Source: JBGSON01 sp041739085 (lineage in GTDB: Bacteria > Patescibacteriota > Gracilibacteria > CAIRYL01). Taken from it: a DNA stretch of 39,859 bases. Under the pieces are notes generated by a model that did not search any database, was not told where the DNA came from, and saw nothing but the letters and a program-made list of their open reading frames with translations. Within the stretch, counting starts at the first letter, position 1, and each line of letters starts with the position of its first letter. This document shows, piece by piece, positions 15,728 through 24,257 of this stretch. The stretch is from NCBI GenBank assembly GCA_041739085.1, contig JBGSON010000046.1, positions 1 through 39,859 of the forward strand, given 5' to 3'. A program made the translations under genes and the position numbers.

Positions 15728-16354
15728 TCATCCATCGAGTCCTCCCCTGCCAAATATATCGAGATATATCTCTCGAAACGACGGGAAAACGTTTCTCTGG
15801 AGATTCCTTCCGTCATCCGGCCCTGCCAAAATCACAAAGATCCCTCTTTCTCCCGCTGTGCGCTGAAGGCTCTCCCATCCATCCTTGTTTTCCCCGCGCG
15901 TCGTGACCGAATGCGCATCAGAGTGGATGATGAGGATCGGGACGACGGTGTCGAGCTGCGTTCGGAGATAACTCATGAGATTCATGAATATTTCTTCGGT
16001 GTTGAGCTCTTGATCGCCCTCAGGCATGACCTGAGGAGCATCCGCGATGACAATAAGTCCATCCTGAGGTTCTTTATACTGCTCGCCGGAGATGAGCGAA
16101 GAGATCCAACGGGAAAGCTTCCCCCGCGAAAGATGGTAGACGGTCGAGAGAAGAGCCCAGGGATCCCGGCACTCACTGACATTGGTGGAAGGGCTTGGGA
16201 ATGTCTGTTCAATAAAACTTTTCAGCATCTTCGAGCGTTCTTTATCCCTCGCAGCGATAACGACTTCGAGATTCGGAGCAGATCCTCCGCAGCGGATGAG
16301 TTTGAGATTTTCTATTGCCGCTCTTGGCTGCCATTTTTCTTGCTTTCGGGACAT
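15728..16354 (-). CDS. Receiver-like paralogue A (unknown family)
   Basis: The 208-residue protein is a clear paralogue of the next gene upstream; both start MSxxQEKW and stay alignable to the terminal IFGR. The pattern of strands and helices suggests a flavodoxin-like receiver fold: LEVVIAARDKERSKML (strand 1 and helix 1), NVSECRDPWALL (strand 2), DGLIVIADAP with an Asp at the phospho-acceptor position, VVPILIIHSDAHSV with a Ser-Asp-Ala like the receiver Thr/Ser switch, and GIFVILAG (strand 5), where the usual Lys is not obvious. That fold call is inference. The start at 16354 is set by paralogue alignment. The stop region touches the longest proB frame. Confidence 0.8.
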   Translation of the reverse strand: MSRKQEKWQPRAAIENLKLIRCGGSAPNLEVVIAARDKERSKMLKSFIEQTFPSPSTNVSECRDPWALLSTVYHLSRGKLSRWISSLISGEQYKEPQDGLIVIADAPQVMPEGDQELNTEEIFMNLMSYLRTQLDTVVPILIIHSDAHSVTTRGENKDGWESLQRTAGERGIFVILAGPDDGRNLQRNVFPSFREIYLDIFGRGGLDG

Positions 16355-16375
16355 AAGAGGAAAAATATGGAGGCT

Positions 16376-16404
16376 GTTATACACTTTTTATATCAATAAG
16401 GCAA
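16376..16404 (-). promoter_or_regulatory. Promoter of receiver-like paralogue A
   Basis: On the minus strand TTGCCT (16399-16404), 17 bp, TATAAC (16376-16381), 21 nt before the ATG. The block just upstream (TTTTTAAAAA followed by a G-rich run) is also present upstream of paralogue B, so the duplication included the promoter. Confidence 0.6.
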
Positions 16405-16434
16405 CACCCCGTCGGTTTTTAAAAACGCAGTCGC

Positions 16435-17139
16435 TTACTCTGACGAAAGCGGCTCATCCCGAGTGTCTCCCGGTATATGATTCGCAGGACACGTCGAAGC
16501 ATTCGCATTATTATTTCCCCTTATTTCTTCATCATCTCTGCCGAAGATCCTTTCCTGAATGAAGCCGAGAGAACGAAATCCGATTCTCTGCAAATCCTTT
16601 CCGTTATCTTCTCCCGCATTGATCACGCGGATCCCTTTCTCATCTGCAGAGCGCTCTATGATTTCCCATCCTCCTTCTTGCTCCCCCTCTCCAGTGACGG
16701 AATAGGCATCGGTGTGGAGGATGAGGATAGGAACAACCGATTCAAGCCTGTTCCGGAGGATTTTCCAGAGCTTTGAAAATACTTCATCAAGATTCAGCTC
16801 TTTCCTCTCCGGAACTTTTTTCGGCGCCTCCACAATCACAAAAATCCCGTCCGGGGATTCCTCCAATTTCGACCCTCCGATGACAGAAGAAAGCCACCGT
16901 AAGAACCATCCCCGTGAAATGTCCGATACGGTTTGGAGAAGAGTTTTCGTGTCCCTGCACTCCCTGATATTCGCATCGGGAAATTTTTCTTTGAAGTAAT
17001 CCCTGAGCATCCAGAACCGGTATATTTCTCTCGCGGCAATAGCGACTTCAATGAGCGGCGTCCTCTTTTCCTCTGTGACAATTCTCCGGAGAGAATAGAT
17101 CGCCGTTTCCGTCCGCCATTTTTCCTGACCTTCCGACAT
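16435..17139 (-). CDS. Receiver-like paralogue B (unknown family)
   Basis: The 234-residue protein aligns with paralogue A over about 200 residues. Matching blocks are IEVAIAAREIYRFWMLRDYF, ECRDTKTLLQTVSDISRG, WLSSVIGG, PDGIFVIVEAP, LNLDEVFSKL, SVVPILILHTDAYSV and the terminal ERIFGR. At the putative phospho-acceptor position it has Glu instead of Asp. A hydrophilic tail of about 33 residues, rich in Asn/Asp and ending DEPLSSE, is unique to this copy. The start at 17139 (MSEGQEKW) corresponds to that of paralogue A. No output domain, membrane segment or signal peptide is seen, and no histidine kinase is nearby. The function is unknown. Confidence 0.8.
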   Translation of the reverse strand: MSEGQEKWRTETAIYSLRRIVTEEKRTPLIEVAIAAREIYRFWMLRDYFKEKFPDANIRECRDTKTLLQTVSDISRGWFLRWLSSVIGGSKLEESPDGIFVIVEAPKKVPERKELNLDEVFSKLWKILRNRLESVVPILILHTDAYSVTGEGEQEGGWEIIERSADEKGIRVINAGEDNGKDLQRIGFRSLGFIQERIFGRDDEEIRGNNNANASTCPANHIPGDTRDEPLSSE

Positions 17140-17161
17140 ACGCGAAAAAAGATAGGGATGC

Positions 17162-17190
17162 TTTATCCTCTTTTTCCATTGAAAAAGCAA
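17162..17190 (-). promoter_or_regulatory. Promoter of receiver-like paralogue B
   Basis: On the minus strand TTGCTT (17185-17190), 17 bp, GATAAA (17162-17167), 22 nt before the ATG. It has the same geometry and related flanks as the paralogue A promoter. Confidence 0.5.
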
Positions 17191-17274
17191 TCCCCCTGAT
17201 TTTTAAAAATTATTCTTCCCTTTTCGCGGGAAAGACTTCAGAATGGTCCCTGAACCTTCTTTATTATACGAATA

Positions 17275-19188
17275 ATGACTCTTCCCGATATTGCGATGGA
17301 CCTCGATGAAGGTCATGTTTCTTTACTCAAAACACTGAGCAGATCCTGCCGGAGGACCATTATCTCCATGCTGAAGAAATCGCAGAGCGGACATCCCGGC
17401 GGATCCCTTTCCGCGATCGATTATCTTGTTCTCCTCTATGCGGGGATCATCGGAAAAACAGGAGAGAAGGTCGTTGTTTCAAACGGACATATTTCGCCGG
17501 CGGTGTATTCCATTTTTGCAGAAATGGGTTGGGTAAAAAAAGATGAAGTCATAGAAAAATTTAGACAGATCGGAAGCATCTTCGAAGGGCATGTCAACCG
17601 TCATGTCCCAGGAGTGTTCTATGGAACGGGCCCCCTCGGTGCCGGAGTGTCAGCGGCCGCCGGAGCCGCTCATGCGACACTCGCTCAGGGAAAAAAGGAC
17701 AAGGTGTATGCCGTCATGGGTGATGGTGAAGCCCAGGAAGGACAGGTATATGAAATGATCCATTACGCAAAAAAATACAAGCTTTCGAATCTCATCCTTT
17801 TCGTCGATTATAACCGGGTCCAACTCTCGGGCAGTCTCGACGAGATCATGCCGATCGATATCCCGGCTGAGTTTTCCGTCGGAGGATGGCGCGTCATCGA
17901 AACAGACGGCCATGACTTCCGGAAGATGTGGGGAGCACTCCGGGAAGCACAGGATGAGACCGAGAAACCGGTCGTCATCATCGGATACACGATCATGGGG
18001 AAGGGAGTCCCTCTCATGGAAAAAGACGGGATGGTCTTCAAGTCCACATGGCATGGAAAAGCTCCGACTCCGGCCGAGGCAGACGAAGCACTGAAAGGAC
18101 TTGAGCTCACGGACGAGGAAAACGGAGCGCTTGAACTTTTCCGGAGCACGGTCGGATGGACACCGGAAAATCCGGTCTTTCCGGATGATCTCTCCTCTGT
18201 CGACATCGACACCGGGACTCCGCTCCTCTACGGCCCGAACGACAACACCGATTGCAGGACTGCATATGGAAAAGCTCTCCTCGACCTTGCCCGCGTGAAC
18301 AAAAACATCTTTGCGTTCACCGCCGACCTCGCGGATTCGGTAAAGACATCGATCATGAAAAAAGAATTTCCTGAGCGGCATTTTGATGCCGGGATAGCCG
18401 AACAGCATATGGTCTCCTCAGCGGGAGGGTTTTCCCTCTCCGGATTTGTTCCGTTCACTTCCACCTTCGGAGTATTCGCTTCCAGCAGGGCGAAAGACCA
18501 GGCAAGGGTAAACGATATCAACCGCACGAATGTAAAAATGGTCTCCACGCATTCGGGACTCTCCGTCGGGGAAGACGGACCCACCCACCAGGCGATCGAT
18601 GACATGGGGTCGTTCCTTGGCTTCTTCCATACATACGTCATCGAACCTGCCGATCCGAACCACTGCGACCGCATCATCCGGTATATCGCATCCCACTACG
18701 GAAACTTCTATGTCCGGATGGGCCGGCATAAAGTGCCCGTGCTCACAACGGAGAAAGGCGGCATCTTCTATGGGGACGATTATGTGTACGAATTCGGAAA
18801 ATGCGATCTCTACCGCCAGGGGCTTGATATTACCCTCATCGCGTCCGGTTCACTGGTCCATGAAGCAGTGAGCGCCCGGGAACAACTCCATCAGATCGGG
18901 ACTTCTGTGGAACTCGTGATCGCGAGTTCTCCGCAAAAATTCGACGAGACGCTTCTCGATTCCGTGAAAAAAACAAAAAAAGTGGTCGTCGTCGAAGATC
19001 ATCATTACCGGACCGGTTTCGGAAGCCAACTTGCACGGTTCCTCATGAGAAAAGGGATCCGCGTCGACCGGTTCGACACGATGGGAGTGACAGAATATCA
19101 GCTTTCCGGAACGAGTGAAGAGCTCTATAAATCAGCAAAACTCTCAGCAGAATCGATCGTGAGCAAAGTGCTCGATATCGTCCGCTGA
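17275..19188 (+). CDS. tkt: Transketolase, single-chain form
   Basis: Transketolase moves two-carbon units between sugar phosphates using thiamine diphosphate, linking glycolysis with pentose synthesis. The 637 residues contain both halves in one chain. The N-terminal half has SQSGHPGGSLSAID, GTGPLGAGVSAAAGAAHA and the ThDP motif starting GDGEAQEGQVYEM and ending at NRVQLSG. The C-terminal half has HFDAGIAEQHMVSSAGGFSL and HSGLSVGEDGPTHQAIDDMG. Length and spacing resemble the short archaeal/CPR-type enzyme rather than the longer E. coli form. A TATTAT box ends 7 nt before the ATG, so the transcript may be nearly leaderless. A terminator hairpin follows. Confidence 0.95.
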   Translation: MTLPDIAMDLDEGHVSLLKTLSRSCRRTIISMLKKSQSGHPGGSLSAIDYLVLLYAGIIGKTGEKVVVSNGHISPAVYSIFAEMGWVKKDEVIEKFRQIGSIFEGHVNRHVPGVFYGTGPLGAGVSAAAGAAHATLAQGKKDKVYAVMGDGEAQEGQVYEMIHYAKKYKLSNLILFVDYNRVQLSGSLDEIMPIDIPAEFSVGGWRVIETDGHDFRKMWGALREAQDETEKPVVIIGYTIMGKGVPLMEKDGMVFKSTWHGKAPTPAEADEALKGLELTDEENGALELFRSTVGWTPENPVFPDDLSSVDIDTGTPLLYGPNDNTDCRTAYGKALLDLARVNKNIFAFTADLADSVKTSIMKKEFPERHFDAGIAEQHMVSSAGGFSLSGFVPFTSTFGVFASSRAKDQARVNDINRTNVKMVSTHSGLSVGEDGPTHQAIDDMGSFLGFFHTYVIEPADPNHCDRIIRYIASHYGNFYVRMGRHKVPVLTTEKGGIFYGDDYVYEFGKCDLYRQGLDITLIASGSLVHEAVSAREQLHQIGTSVELVIASSPQKFDETLLDSVKKTKKVVVVEDHHYRTGFGSQLARFLMRKGIRVDRFDTMGVTEYQLSGTSEELYKSAKLSAESIVSKVLDIVR

Positions 19189-19198
19189 TAGAGCAATA

Positions 19199-19270
19199 AA
19201 GAAAAAACACAAAAGAGAAAAGAAGAAAATGAAATCATTTTTCTTTTCTGTTTCTTCTTTTTTCTTTTTC
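19199..19270 (+). terminator. Long purine/pyrimidine hairpin terminator after transketolase
   Basis: An A/G-only arm of about 30 nt (from AAAGAAAAAACACAAAAG) faces a T/C-only arm (TTTTTCTTTTCTGTTTC onward). The two pair imperfectly around a short loop near 19232-19237. It starts about 10 nt after the transketolase stop and its 3' arm is T-rich. The design recurs near 24.2 and 25.2 kb. Confidence 0.7.
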
Positions 19271-19278
19271 GACGAGTA

Positions 19279-19306
19279 TTGCATTTTCCGTCCGCATACG
19301 TATAAT
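19279..19306 (+). promoter_or_regulatory. Promoter of the HAD phosphatase gene
   Basis: TTGCAT (19279-19284), a 16-bp spacer and a perfect TATAAT (19301-19306), 29 nt before the ATG at 19336. Confidence 0.7.
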
Positions 19307-19335
19307 CCAGGCTTCAATTTCTTTCCTCAGCCTGA

Positions 19336-20625
19336 ATGTCGCTTGAAGTCCGCACTTTCGCTCCCCAGCACCGAACAAGCGAGTCGATGTGCGTGGACGA
19401 TATCTTCGGAGCGCTCGGGATGGAGTATTCTCTGCTGAGAGAAAGTCTTGGAGGCGTCGATATGGACAACACCATGTTTGACGCAGACCTCGGGAGAAGA
19501 GTCTTCCTCAGGAAACTCGCGGACCCCTCCCTCTGGAGGAGATTCGACATCAAACGGTTCTCATCTCTCCTCCTTCCGATAAACTACCGCACGGTGTTTC
19601 ATTCGCGGGAAAAGGGATCCGCGATATGCCGCGTGGACGGAGTTGAGAAAGATATCACCGGGCTTTCGCCGGAGCTCTGCGGCATCATCCTCGCTCTCTG
19701 GAGAGATATCGTCGCCCTCTACAATTACCGGAAGACCCCGGAGGAGAAGGAAAAAATGCCGGACGAAGATTTTCCCCTCGAGAATCCCGTTGTGAACGAG
19801 TTCGCAAGGAAGATGATCGAACTCGACCGCATCATCATGGAGATCGACCACATCCTCGCCCCGCTTTTTAACAATGAACTCCTTCTACGCACCCGGTTTC
19901 TCGCGGGACTCAATGTGGAGAAGGTGAAAGTCCTCACGAAAGAAGTGATGATGCTGAGAACAGGAGATCCTCATTCCATGTTTACCCTTCGGACATTTGA
20001 TGAGAACACGGCAACGGGGGTGGGGAATCCGAACCAAAGGCTGTCGCTCCCGGATCTCGTGCTTCCCCAGGTGGTGATGGTGAACGATCTCATCCGCCGT
20101 CTTGTTTCGCGTCTTTTTTATGAATATGGATCTGATCTCCGCGTGGTTACGACGAACCACCAGTCGATTGCGGGGACTGCAGTCCGGCACAGCCCTTATG
20201 CTGACATAAAAAATTCAAAAAAGGACGGGGTCATCGGATCCCTTCTCTGTGGAACGAAGACCCGCCTCAAAGCAAAGACCGACGGACTCCCCCTCTTTGG
20301 TCCCCAGAAAGCTGAAGTCATGCAGAATATTGCGCTGAGGACCGGGCGAAAATTCCTCTTCGCATTCGGGGATTCCGTAAAAAACGATACTCCGATGGGG
20401 ATACAGGCGCTCGTGAACGGAGGTGTCTTCGGGATCGTGGGAGATGATTATGATGATACGCGGGAAGCCTTTGAACCCGTCCTTGTCCGTCAATTGAAAA
20501 AAGCCGGAGTCATTCCCGAAACAGCAGGAGAAAGCCTCGACCCGCATCCGGGGATCGCTCTCCGGATCTGGTTTCTGAAAATGGAACCGAGAGAAAACGA
20601 ATTCCGGATGCCACCCTCATTATGA
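19336..20625 (+). CDS. HAD-superfamily phosphatase-like protein with a large cap
   Basis: The 429-residue protein shows the four HAD motifs in order. Motif I is VDMDNTMFD with nucleophile Asp42 and acid/base Asp44. Motif II is VVTTNHQS with Thr272/273, motif III is Lys325 in FGPQKAEVMQNI, and motif IV is FGDSVKND with Asp346 and Asp351. About 200 helical residues between motifs I and II form an unusually large C1-type cap (KDITGLSPELCGIILALWRD to VEKVKVLTKEVMML). The substrate cannot be inferred. The gene has its own promoter and is followed 30 nt later by ybeY, so the two may be co-transcribed. Confidence 0.75.
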   Translation: MSLEVRTFAPQHRTSESMCVDDIFGALGMEYSLLRESLGGVDMDNTMFDADLGRRVFLRKLADPSLWRRFDIKRFSSLLLPINYRTVFHSREKGSAICRVDGVEKDITGLSPELCGIILALWRDIVALYNYRKTPEEKEKMPDEDFPLENPVVNEFARKMIELDRIIMEIDHILAPLFNNELLLRTRFLAGLNVEKVKVLTKEVMMLRTGDPHSMFTLRTFDENTATGVGNPNQRLSLPDLVLPQVVMVNDLIRRLVSRLFYEYGSDLRVVTTNHQSIAGTAVRHSPYADIKNSKKDGVIGSLLCGTKTRLKAKTDGLPLFGPQKAEVMQNIALRTGRKFLFAFGDSVKNDTPMGIQALVNGGVFGIVGDDYDDTREAFEPVLVRQLKKAGVIPETAGESLDPHPGIALRIWFLKMEPRENEFRMPPSL

Positions 20626-20655
20626 TACCATCAGGATGCGTTTCAATCCTTCACG

Positions 20656-21102
20656 ATGATCGTTCTCAATGTCGTATCTCCTGACGGGAGAGGGAAAAAG
20701 ATCGATGATACCATCTTCCGGCATCTGCTCCTGAAAGCTGCAAAAGATAAGCATTTCCCGTTCCCAAAGAACGATGCCGTTCTCAATCTGGTCTTTGTCG
20801 ACGATAAGGCAATAAAGAAACTGAACGTCAAATATCGAAAGAGGAATATTCCGACCGATGTCCTCTCGTTTCTCCTTTTTGATGAAAAGGAAAAAACTCA
20901 CGATCCTCTCTTCGGAGAAATCTATATTTCACTGGAAAGAGCTCAGGTTCAGGCATCTGAAAGAAACCATTCTTTTCAGACAGAATTGAATAAATTATTT
21001 GTTCACGGATTGCTCCACCTCCTCGGGTTCGATCACGAAAATGAGAAAGATTTTTTTGAAATGGAATCATATGAAAATCAAATTCTGAAAATGCCGGCTT
21101 GA
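20656..21102 (+). CDS. ybeY: rRNA maturation endoribonuclease YbeY
   Basis: YbeY is a zinc endoribonuclease used in 16S rRNA 3'-end processing and 70S quality control. The 148-residue protein has the metal motif HGLLHLLGFDHE, supplying three histidines, and the upstream NIPTDVLSFLLFDE segment typical of the family. GEIYISLERAQVQA lies between them. The start is placed at 20656. It lies 30 nt after the HAD-type gene, and 196 nt separate it from ftsA. Confidence 0.94.
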   Translation: MIVLNVVSPDGRGKKIDDTIFRHLLLKAAKDKHFPFPKNDAVLNLVFVDDKAIKKLNVKYRKRNIPTDVLSFLLFDEKEKTHDPLFGEIYISLERAQVQASERNHSFQTELNKLFVHGLLHLLGFDHENEKDFFEMESYENQILKMPA

Positions 21103-21298
21103 CTCACCATGAGAAGGAAAGACCTGTATAAATTTTTCAAACGAGTGCTATTAAAGTGCTCAGAAAAAAGAAAAAAGATTTGCCGAGATATTGATTTTTT
21201 GTCAAAATCGGGTCTCAGTAGAAGGACAGGCGATGAAACATCCCGTTCTTCCTCACCTTCTCTTTGAATACAATTTTTATTCATAAAGCAAGCTCCCT

Positions 21299-22525
21299 AT
21301 GGCCAGAGAACATGTTATTGCCGCTTTAGACATTGGGAATTCAAAAGTAAGAACGATTATCGGTGTGGTCACTCCGGAGAAAAAGGAACCCCACATCATC
21401 GGTCTCGGACTCTCCCCGTCTCAGGGGCTTCGCAAGGGGGCGGTAATCGATGTGGAAGAACTCATCAATAATATTTCCGCTTCTCTCGAAGATGCAGAAC
21501 GGATGAGCGGAGTCCCCGTTCATCATGTCTTTGTCGGGATCGGAGGCTCCCACATTCAGGCGATCACTTCAAAAGGCGTGATCGCGATCGGAGGAAAAGA
21601 GATCGGAGAAGATGAGATCGGCCGGGTCCTCGAGGCTGCTCAGGCTCTTTCTCTCCCTCCGAACCGAAGGATCCTCAGGATTATCCCGAAATATTTTTCC
21701 GTGGATGATCAGAAAGGCATCAAGAGTCCTATCGGGATGAACGGGATCCGCCTTGAGGTCGAAGCCCATATCATCACGGGACAGGCTCAGATCGTCCAGA
21801 ATATCGAAAAATGCGTGCATCAGGCGGGAGTGGATATCGACGACCTCGTTCCGACCTCGCTCGGAGCAGCGGAAGCAGTCCTCTCAAGGCGGCAGAAAGA
21901 ACTCGGTGTCGTTTCCATCGATATCGGATGTGACTCCACCTCATTGGTCGTCTATGAAGAAGGGAGCATCCTCCATTCGGCGATCATTCCCATCGGCGGT
22001 TCTTCCGTGACGAATGACATCGCGATCGGTCTCCGGACTTCCATCGATACCGCTGAAAAGATCAAGATCGAATACGGGAGCACAGATCCCTCTGATATCA
22101 ATGAGAGGGAAACTATCGACCTCAGCCTCATCTCAAAAATCGACAATCAGAAGGTCTCAAAAAAACATCTCGCCGAGATCATTCAGGCGAGATACCATGA
22201 GATCTTTGTCATGGTAAAGGATGAGCTCCGGACGATCAAGCGCGACGGAATGCTTCCCGCGGGGGCTATGCTCTCCGGCGCAGCCGTGAAGATGCCGGGG
22301 GTACTCAATCTCTCCCGGGAAGTCCTCGGCCTCCCGGTCCAGATCGGATTTCCGCAGGATGTCTCCGGCGTCGTCGACAAGATTGATGACCCTTCCTTCG
22401 TCACTGCGGTCGGACTTCTCCTCTGGGGAACTCGATATGAAAGCAGCCGCGGATATACGTTTCACATGAACTTCGGGAATATGTTCGAAAGCATCAAGAA
22501 CTTCTTCAGAAAACTCCTCCCCTGA
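21299..22525 (+). CDS. ftsA: Cell division protein FtsA
   Basis: FtsA is an actin-fold ATPase that ties the FtsZ ring to the membrane. The 408 residues start with the phosphate-1 motif VIAALDIGNSKVRTIIG. VSIDIGCDSTSLVVYEEG is phosphate-2, and LPAGAMLSGAAVKMPGVLNL the adenosine motif. The 1C subdomain characteristic of FtsA includes HHVFVGIGGSHIQAI. The C-terminal FESIKNFFRKLLP is an amphipathic membrane-targeting helix. ftsZ follows 40 nt later. A TACAAT box at 21269-21274 lies about 25 nt upstream of the ATG with only a weak -35, so promoter placement is tentative. The leader ends in pyrimidines with no Shine-Dalgarno sequence. Confidence 0.95.
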   Translation: MAREHVIAALDIGNSKVRTIIGVVTPEKKEPHIIGLGLSPSQGLRKGAVIDVEELINNISASLEDAERMSGVPVHHVFVGIGGSHIQAITSKGVIAIGGKEIGEDEIGRVLEAAQALSLPPNRRILRIIPKYFSVDDQKGIKSPIGMNGIRLEVEAHIITGQAQIVQNIEKCVHQAGVDIDDLVPTSLGAAEAVLSRRQKELGVVSIDIGCDSTSLVVYEEGSILHSAIIPIGGSSVTNDIAIGLRTSIDTAEKIKIEYGSTDPSDINERETIDLSLISKIDNQKVSKKHLAEIIQARYHEIFVMVKDELRTIKRDGMLPAGAMLSGAAVKMPGVLNLSREVLGLPVQIGFPQDVSGVVDKIDDPSFVTAVGLLLWGTRYESSRGYTFHMNFGNMFESIKNFFRKLLP

Positions 22526-22565
22526 AAACCTCTCTTTTTTTTCACACCCCTTATTCCCTACTCTC

Positions 22566-23741
22566 ATGATCGATCAGCGGTTAAAATCTCTTTTTGGTTC
22601 TCATTCACAGGTCGTAAAAAAACCGGAGAGCTCTGAGGTTCTCCCTGCTATGAGTCCTTCAGCAGTCATCAAGGTCGTCGGCATCGGCGGCGGCGGCGGC
22701 AATGCAGTGAACCGTATGGTCAAGGCGAATGTCGACGGTGTTGAGTTCATCGCCCTCAATACGGACGCCCAGGCGCTCTACTATTCCGAAGCGAACCGGA
22801 AGATCAATATCGGGAAGGGCACGACAAAAGGACTTGGTGCCGGAGCGGATCCGGAACTTGGGAAACGTGCTGCGGAAGAATCCAGCGAGGAGATCAGGTC
22901 GGCTCTCGAAGGGGCGGACATGGTCTTCATCTGCTGCGGACTCGGTGGCGGCACCGGGACCGGAGGAGCTCCAGTTGTTGCGGAGATCGCGAGCGAGCTC
23001 GGCGCGCTTACCGTTGCGGTCGTCACAAAACCGTTCTCATTCGAGGGCGCCAAGAGAAGGAACCAGAGCATGGACGGGCTCAACGAACTCCGGGAAAAAG
23101 TGGACAGCATCATCACCATTCCAAACGACCGGCTTCTTGCGCTCATCGACAAAAAAATGCCGCTCATCGAATCCTTTGGAGTCGTGGATGATATTCTTCG
23201 CCAGGGTGTCCAGGGGATAGCCGAACTCATCACGATCCATGGACTCATCAACGTCGACTTTGCGGATGTGAAGACGGTCATGAAGGATTCCGGACCTGCT
23301 CTCATGGGGATCGGTTTCGCAACGGGAGAGAACCGCGCGACGGAAGCGGCGAAAGCGGCGATCAACTCCCCTCTCCTCGAGATCTCGCTCGAAGGCGCAA
23401 AGGGGATCCTCCTCAACATCACGGGAGGAACGGATCTCTCTATGTTCGAGGTCGATGAAGCCGCGAGAGTCATCACCGAACTTGCTGATCCCGACGCTAC
23501 CGTTATTTTCGGAGCCGTAGTGAATGATTCCCATACGGGAGAGGTGAAAGTCACGGTCATCGCCACCGGATTCAGCGAAGAAAAACAGTCATCAGTCTTT
23601 GATTCCGCGACTTCGACTTCCTGGGGCGGTTCGATCCAGCGCCTCGGGGGAAGCACGGGGATGACGTCGGGCAAGATCGGACCGAAATCAGAAGACGATC
23701 TTGAGGTCCCGGCATTCCTCCGGAAAAGCCTCAATAAATAA
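22566..23741 (+). CDS. ftsZ: Cell division GTPase FtsZ
   Basis: FtsZ is the tubulin-like GTPase that forms the division ring. The 391-residue protein has VVGIGGGGGNAVNRMV (T1), the tubulin signature GGGTGTGGAP, and the T7 loop NVDFADVKTVM with the catalytic Asp residues. A linker of about 40 Ser/Gly-rich residues leads to the conserved C-terminal peptide DLEVPAFLRK, which binds FtsA. An N-terminal extension of about 35 residues precedes T1. The gene is last in the ftsA-ftsZ pair. No ftsQ or mur genes lie upstream, so the classical dcw cluster is broken here. Confidence 0.97.
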   Translation: MIDQRLKSLFGSHSQVVKKPESSEVLPAMSPSAVIKVVGIGGGGGNAVNRMVKANVDGVEFIALNTDAQALYYSEANRKINIGKGTTKGLGAGADPELGKRAAEESSEEIRSALEGADMVFICCGLGGGTGTGGAPVVAEIASELGALTVAVVTKPFSFEGAKRRNQSMDGLNELREKVDSIITIPNDRLLALIDKKMPLIESFGVVDDILRQGVQGIAELITIHGLINVDFADVKTVMKDSGPALMGIGFATGENRATEAAKAAINSPLLEISLEGAKGILLNITGGTDLSMFEVDEAARVITELADPDATVIFGAVVNDSHTGEVKVTVIATGFSEEKQSSVFDSATSTSWGGSIQRLGGSTGMTSGKIGPKSEDDLEVPAFLRKSLNK

Positions 23742-23762
23742 CCCTCGCACACTCATTTATTA

Positions 23763-23818
23763 GTGAGAAGAGCGGATAAAACTGAAGAGGGCGGCTTCTC
23801 ACGGGGCTGTCCTTTTTG
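23763..23818 (+). terminator. Possible terminator after ftsZ
   Basis: GTGAGAAG (23763-23770) pairs perfectly with CTTCTCAC (23795-23802), with a 24-nt loop and a CCTTTTT tract downstream. The long loop makes this a weak call. Confidence 0.35.
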
Positions 23819-23828
23819 ATTTGGTGGA

Positions 23829-24062
23829 TCAGAATATCCGGTCCATTCCTCCGAGCATTTTTTCAGAAAAACCGGTCATGATCGTGATGCCGACAAAAAA
23901 GAGGACGATCGCGAGGAGCACGATCGCAACCGGAGTTCTCCCGGGACCAAGATACCGCTCGATCCACCCCCACGGGCCGGTGAAATTATAAATCCGCCCC
24001 CGGTACCGGATCATAAAAAAAGCGATCACCATCCAGAAAATGCCCCAAATGATTTTTCCCAT
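23829..24062 (-). CDS. Small two-helix membrane protein
   Basis: The 77-residue product has two transmembrane segments, residues 3-18 (KIIWGIFWMVIAFFMI) and 44-63 (VAIVLLAIVLFFVGITI). They flank a polar loop RGRIYNFTGPWGWIERYLGPGRT that looks conserved in character. I do not know a named family. The gene is convergent with ftsZ and has its own extended -10 promoter, which supports a real gene. An envelope role is only suggested by topology. Confidence 0.75.
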   Translation of the reverse strand: MGKIIWGIFWMVIAFFMIRYRGRIYNFTGPWGWIERYLGPGRTPVAIVLLAIVLFFVGITIMTGFSEKMLGGMDRIF

Positions 24063-24092
24063 ATTGAACCGGAAAAGAATGTTCTTCTCTCT

Positions 24093-24101
24093 ATTCTACC
24101 A
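24093..24101 (-). promoter_or_regulatory. Extended -10 promoter of the 23829-24062 gene
   Basis: On the minus strand TGG directly precedes TAGAAT (24093-24098), about 30 nt before the ATG. The -35 region is just a T-run, as expected for an extended -10 promoter. Confidence 0.55.
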
Positions 24102-24164
24102 TATTCCATCGCTGGAAAAAATATTTTTATGAATCCCCGCTTCCTCAATTCCAGATGGGAAGCT

Positions 24165-24240
24165 CAGAAAAAAATAAAAAAAACGAAAGGACAAAGCAGA
24201 AAAGCGGACAATTCCCCTTCTTTATTCTTTTCTGTTTTAT
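24165..24240 (-). terminator. Terminator of the 24258-25073 lipoprotein gene
   Basis: Read on the minus strand, AAAACAGAAAAG pairs with CTTTTCTGCTTT (24227-24238 with 24192-24204) and a T-rich tract follows near 24165-24185. It begins about 20 nt after the stop. Confidence 0.7.
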
Positions 24241-24257
24241 CATTTCTCTTGCCTCAC

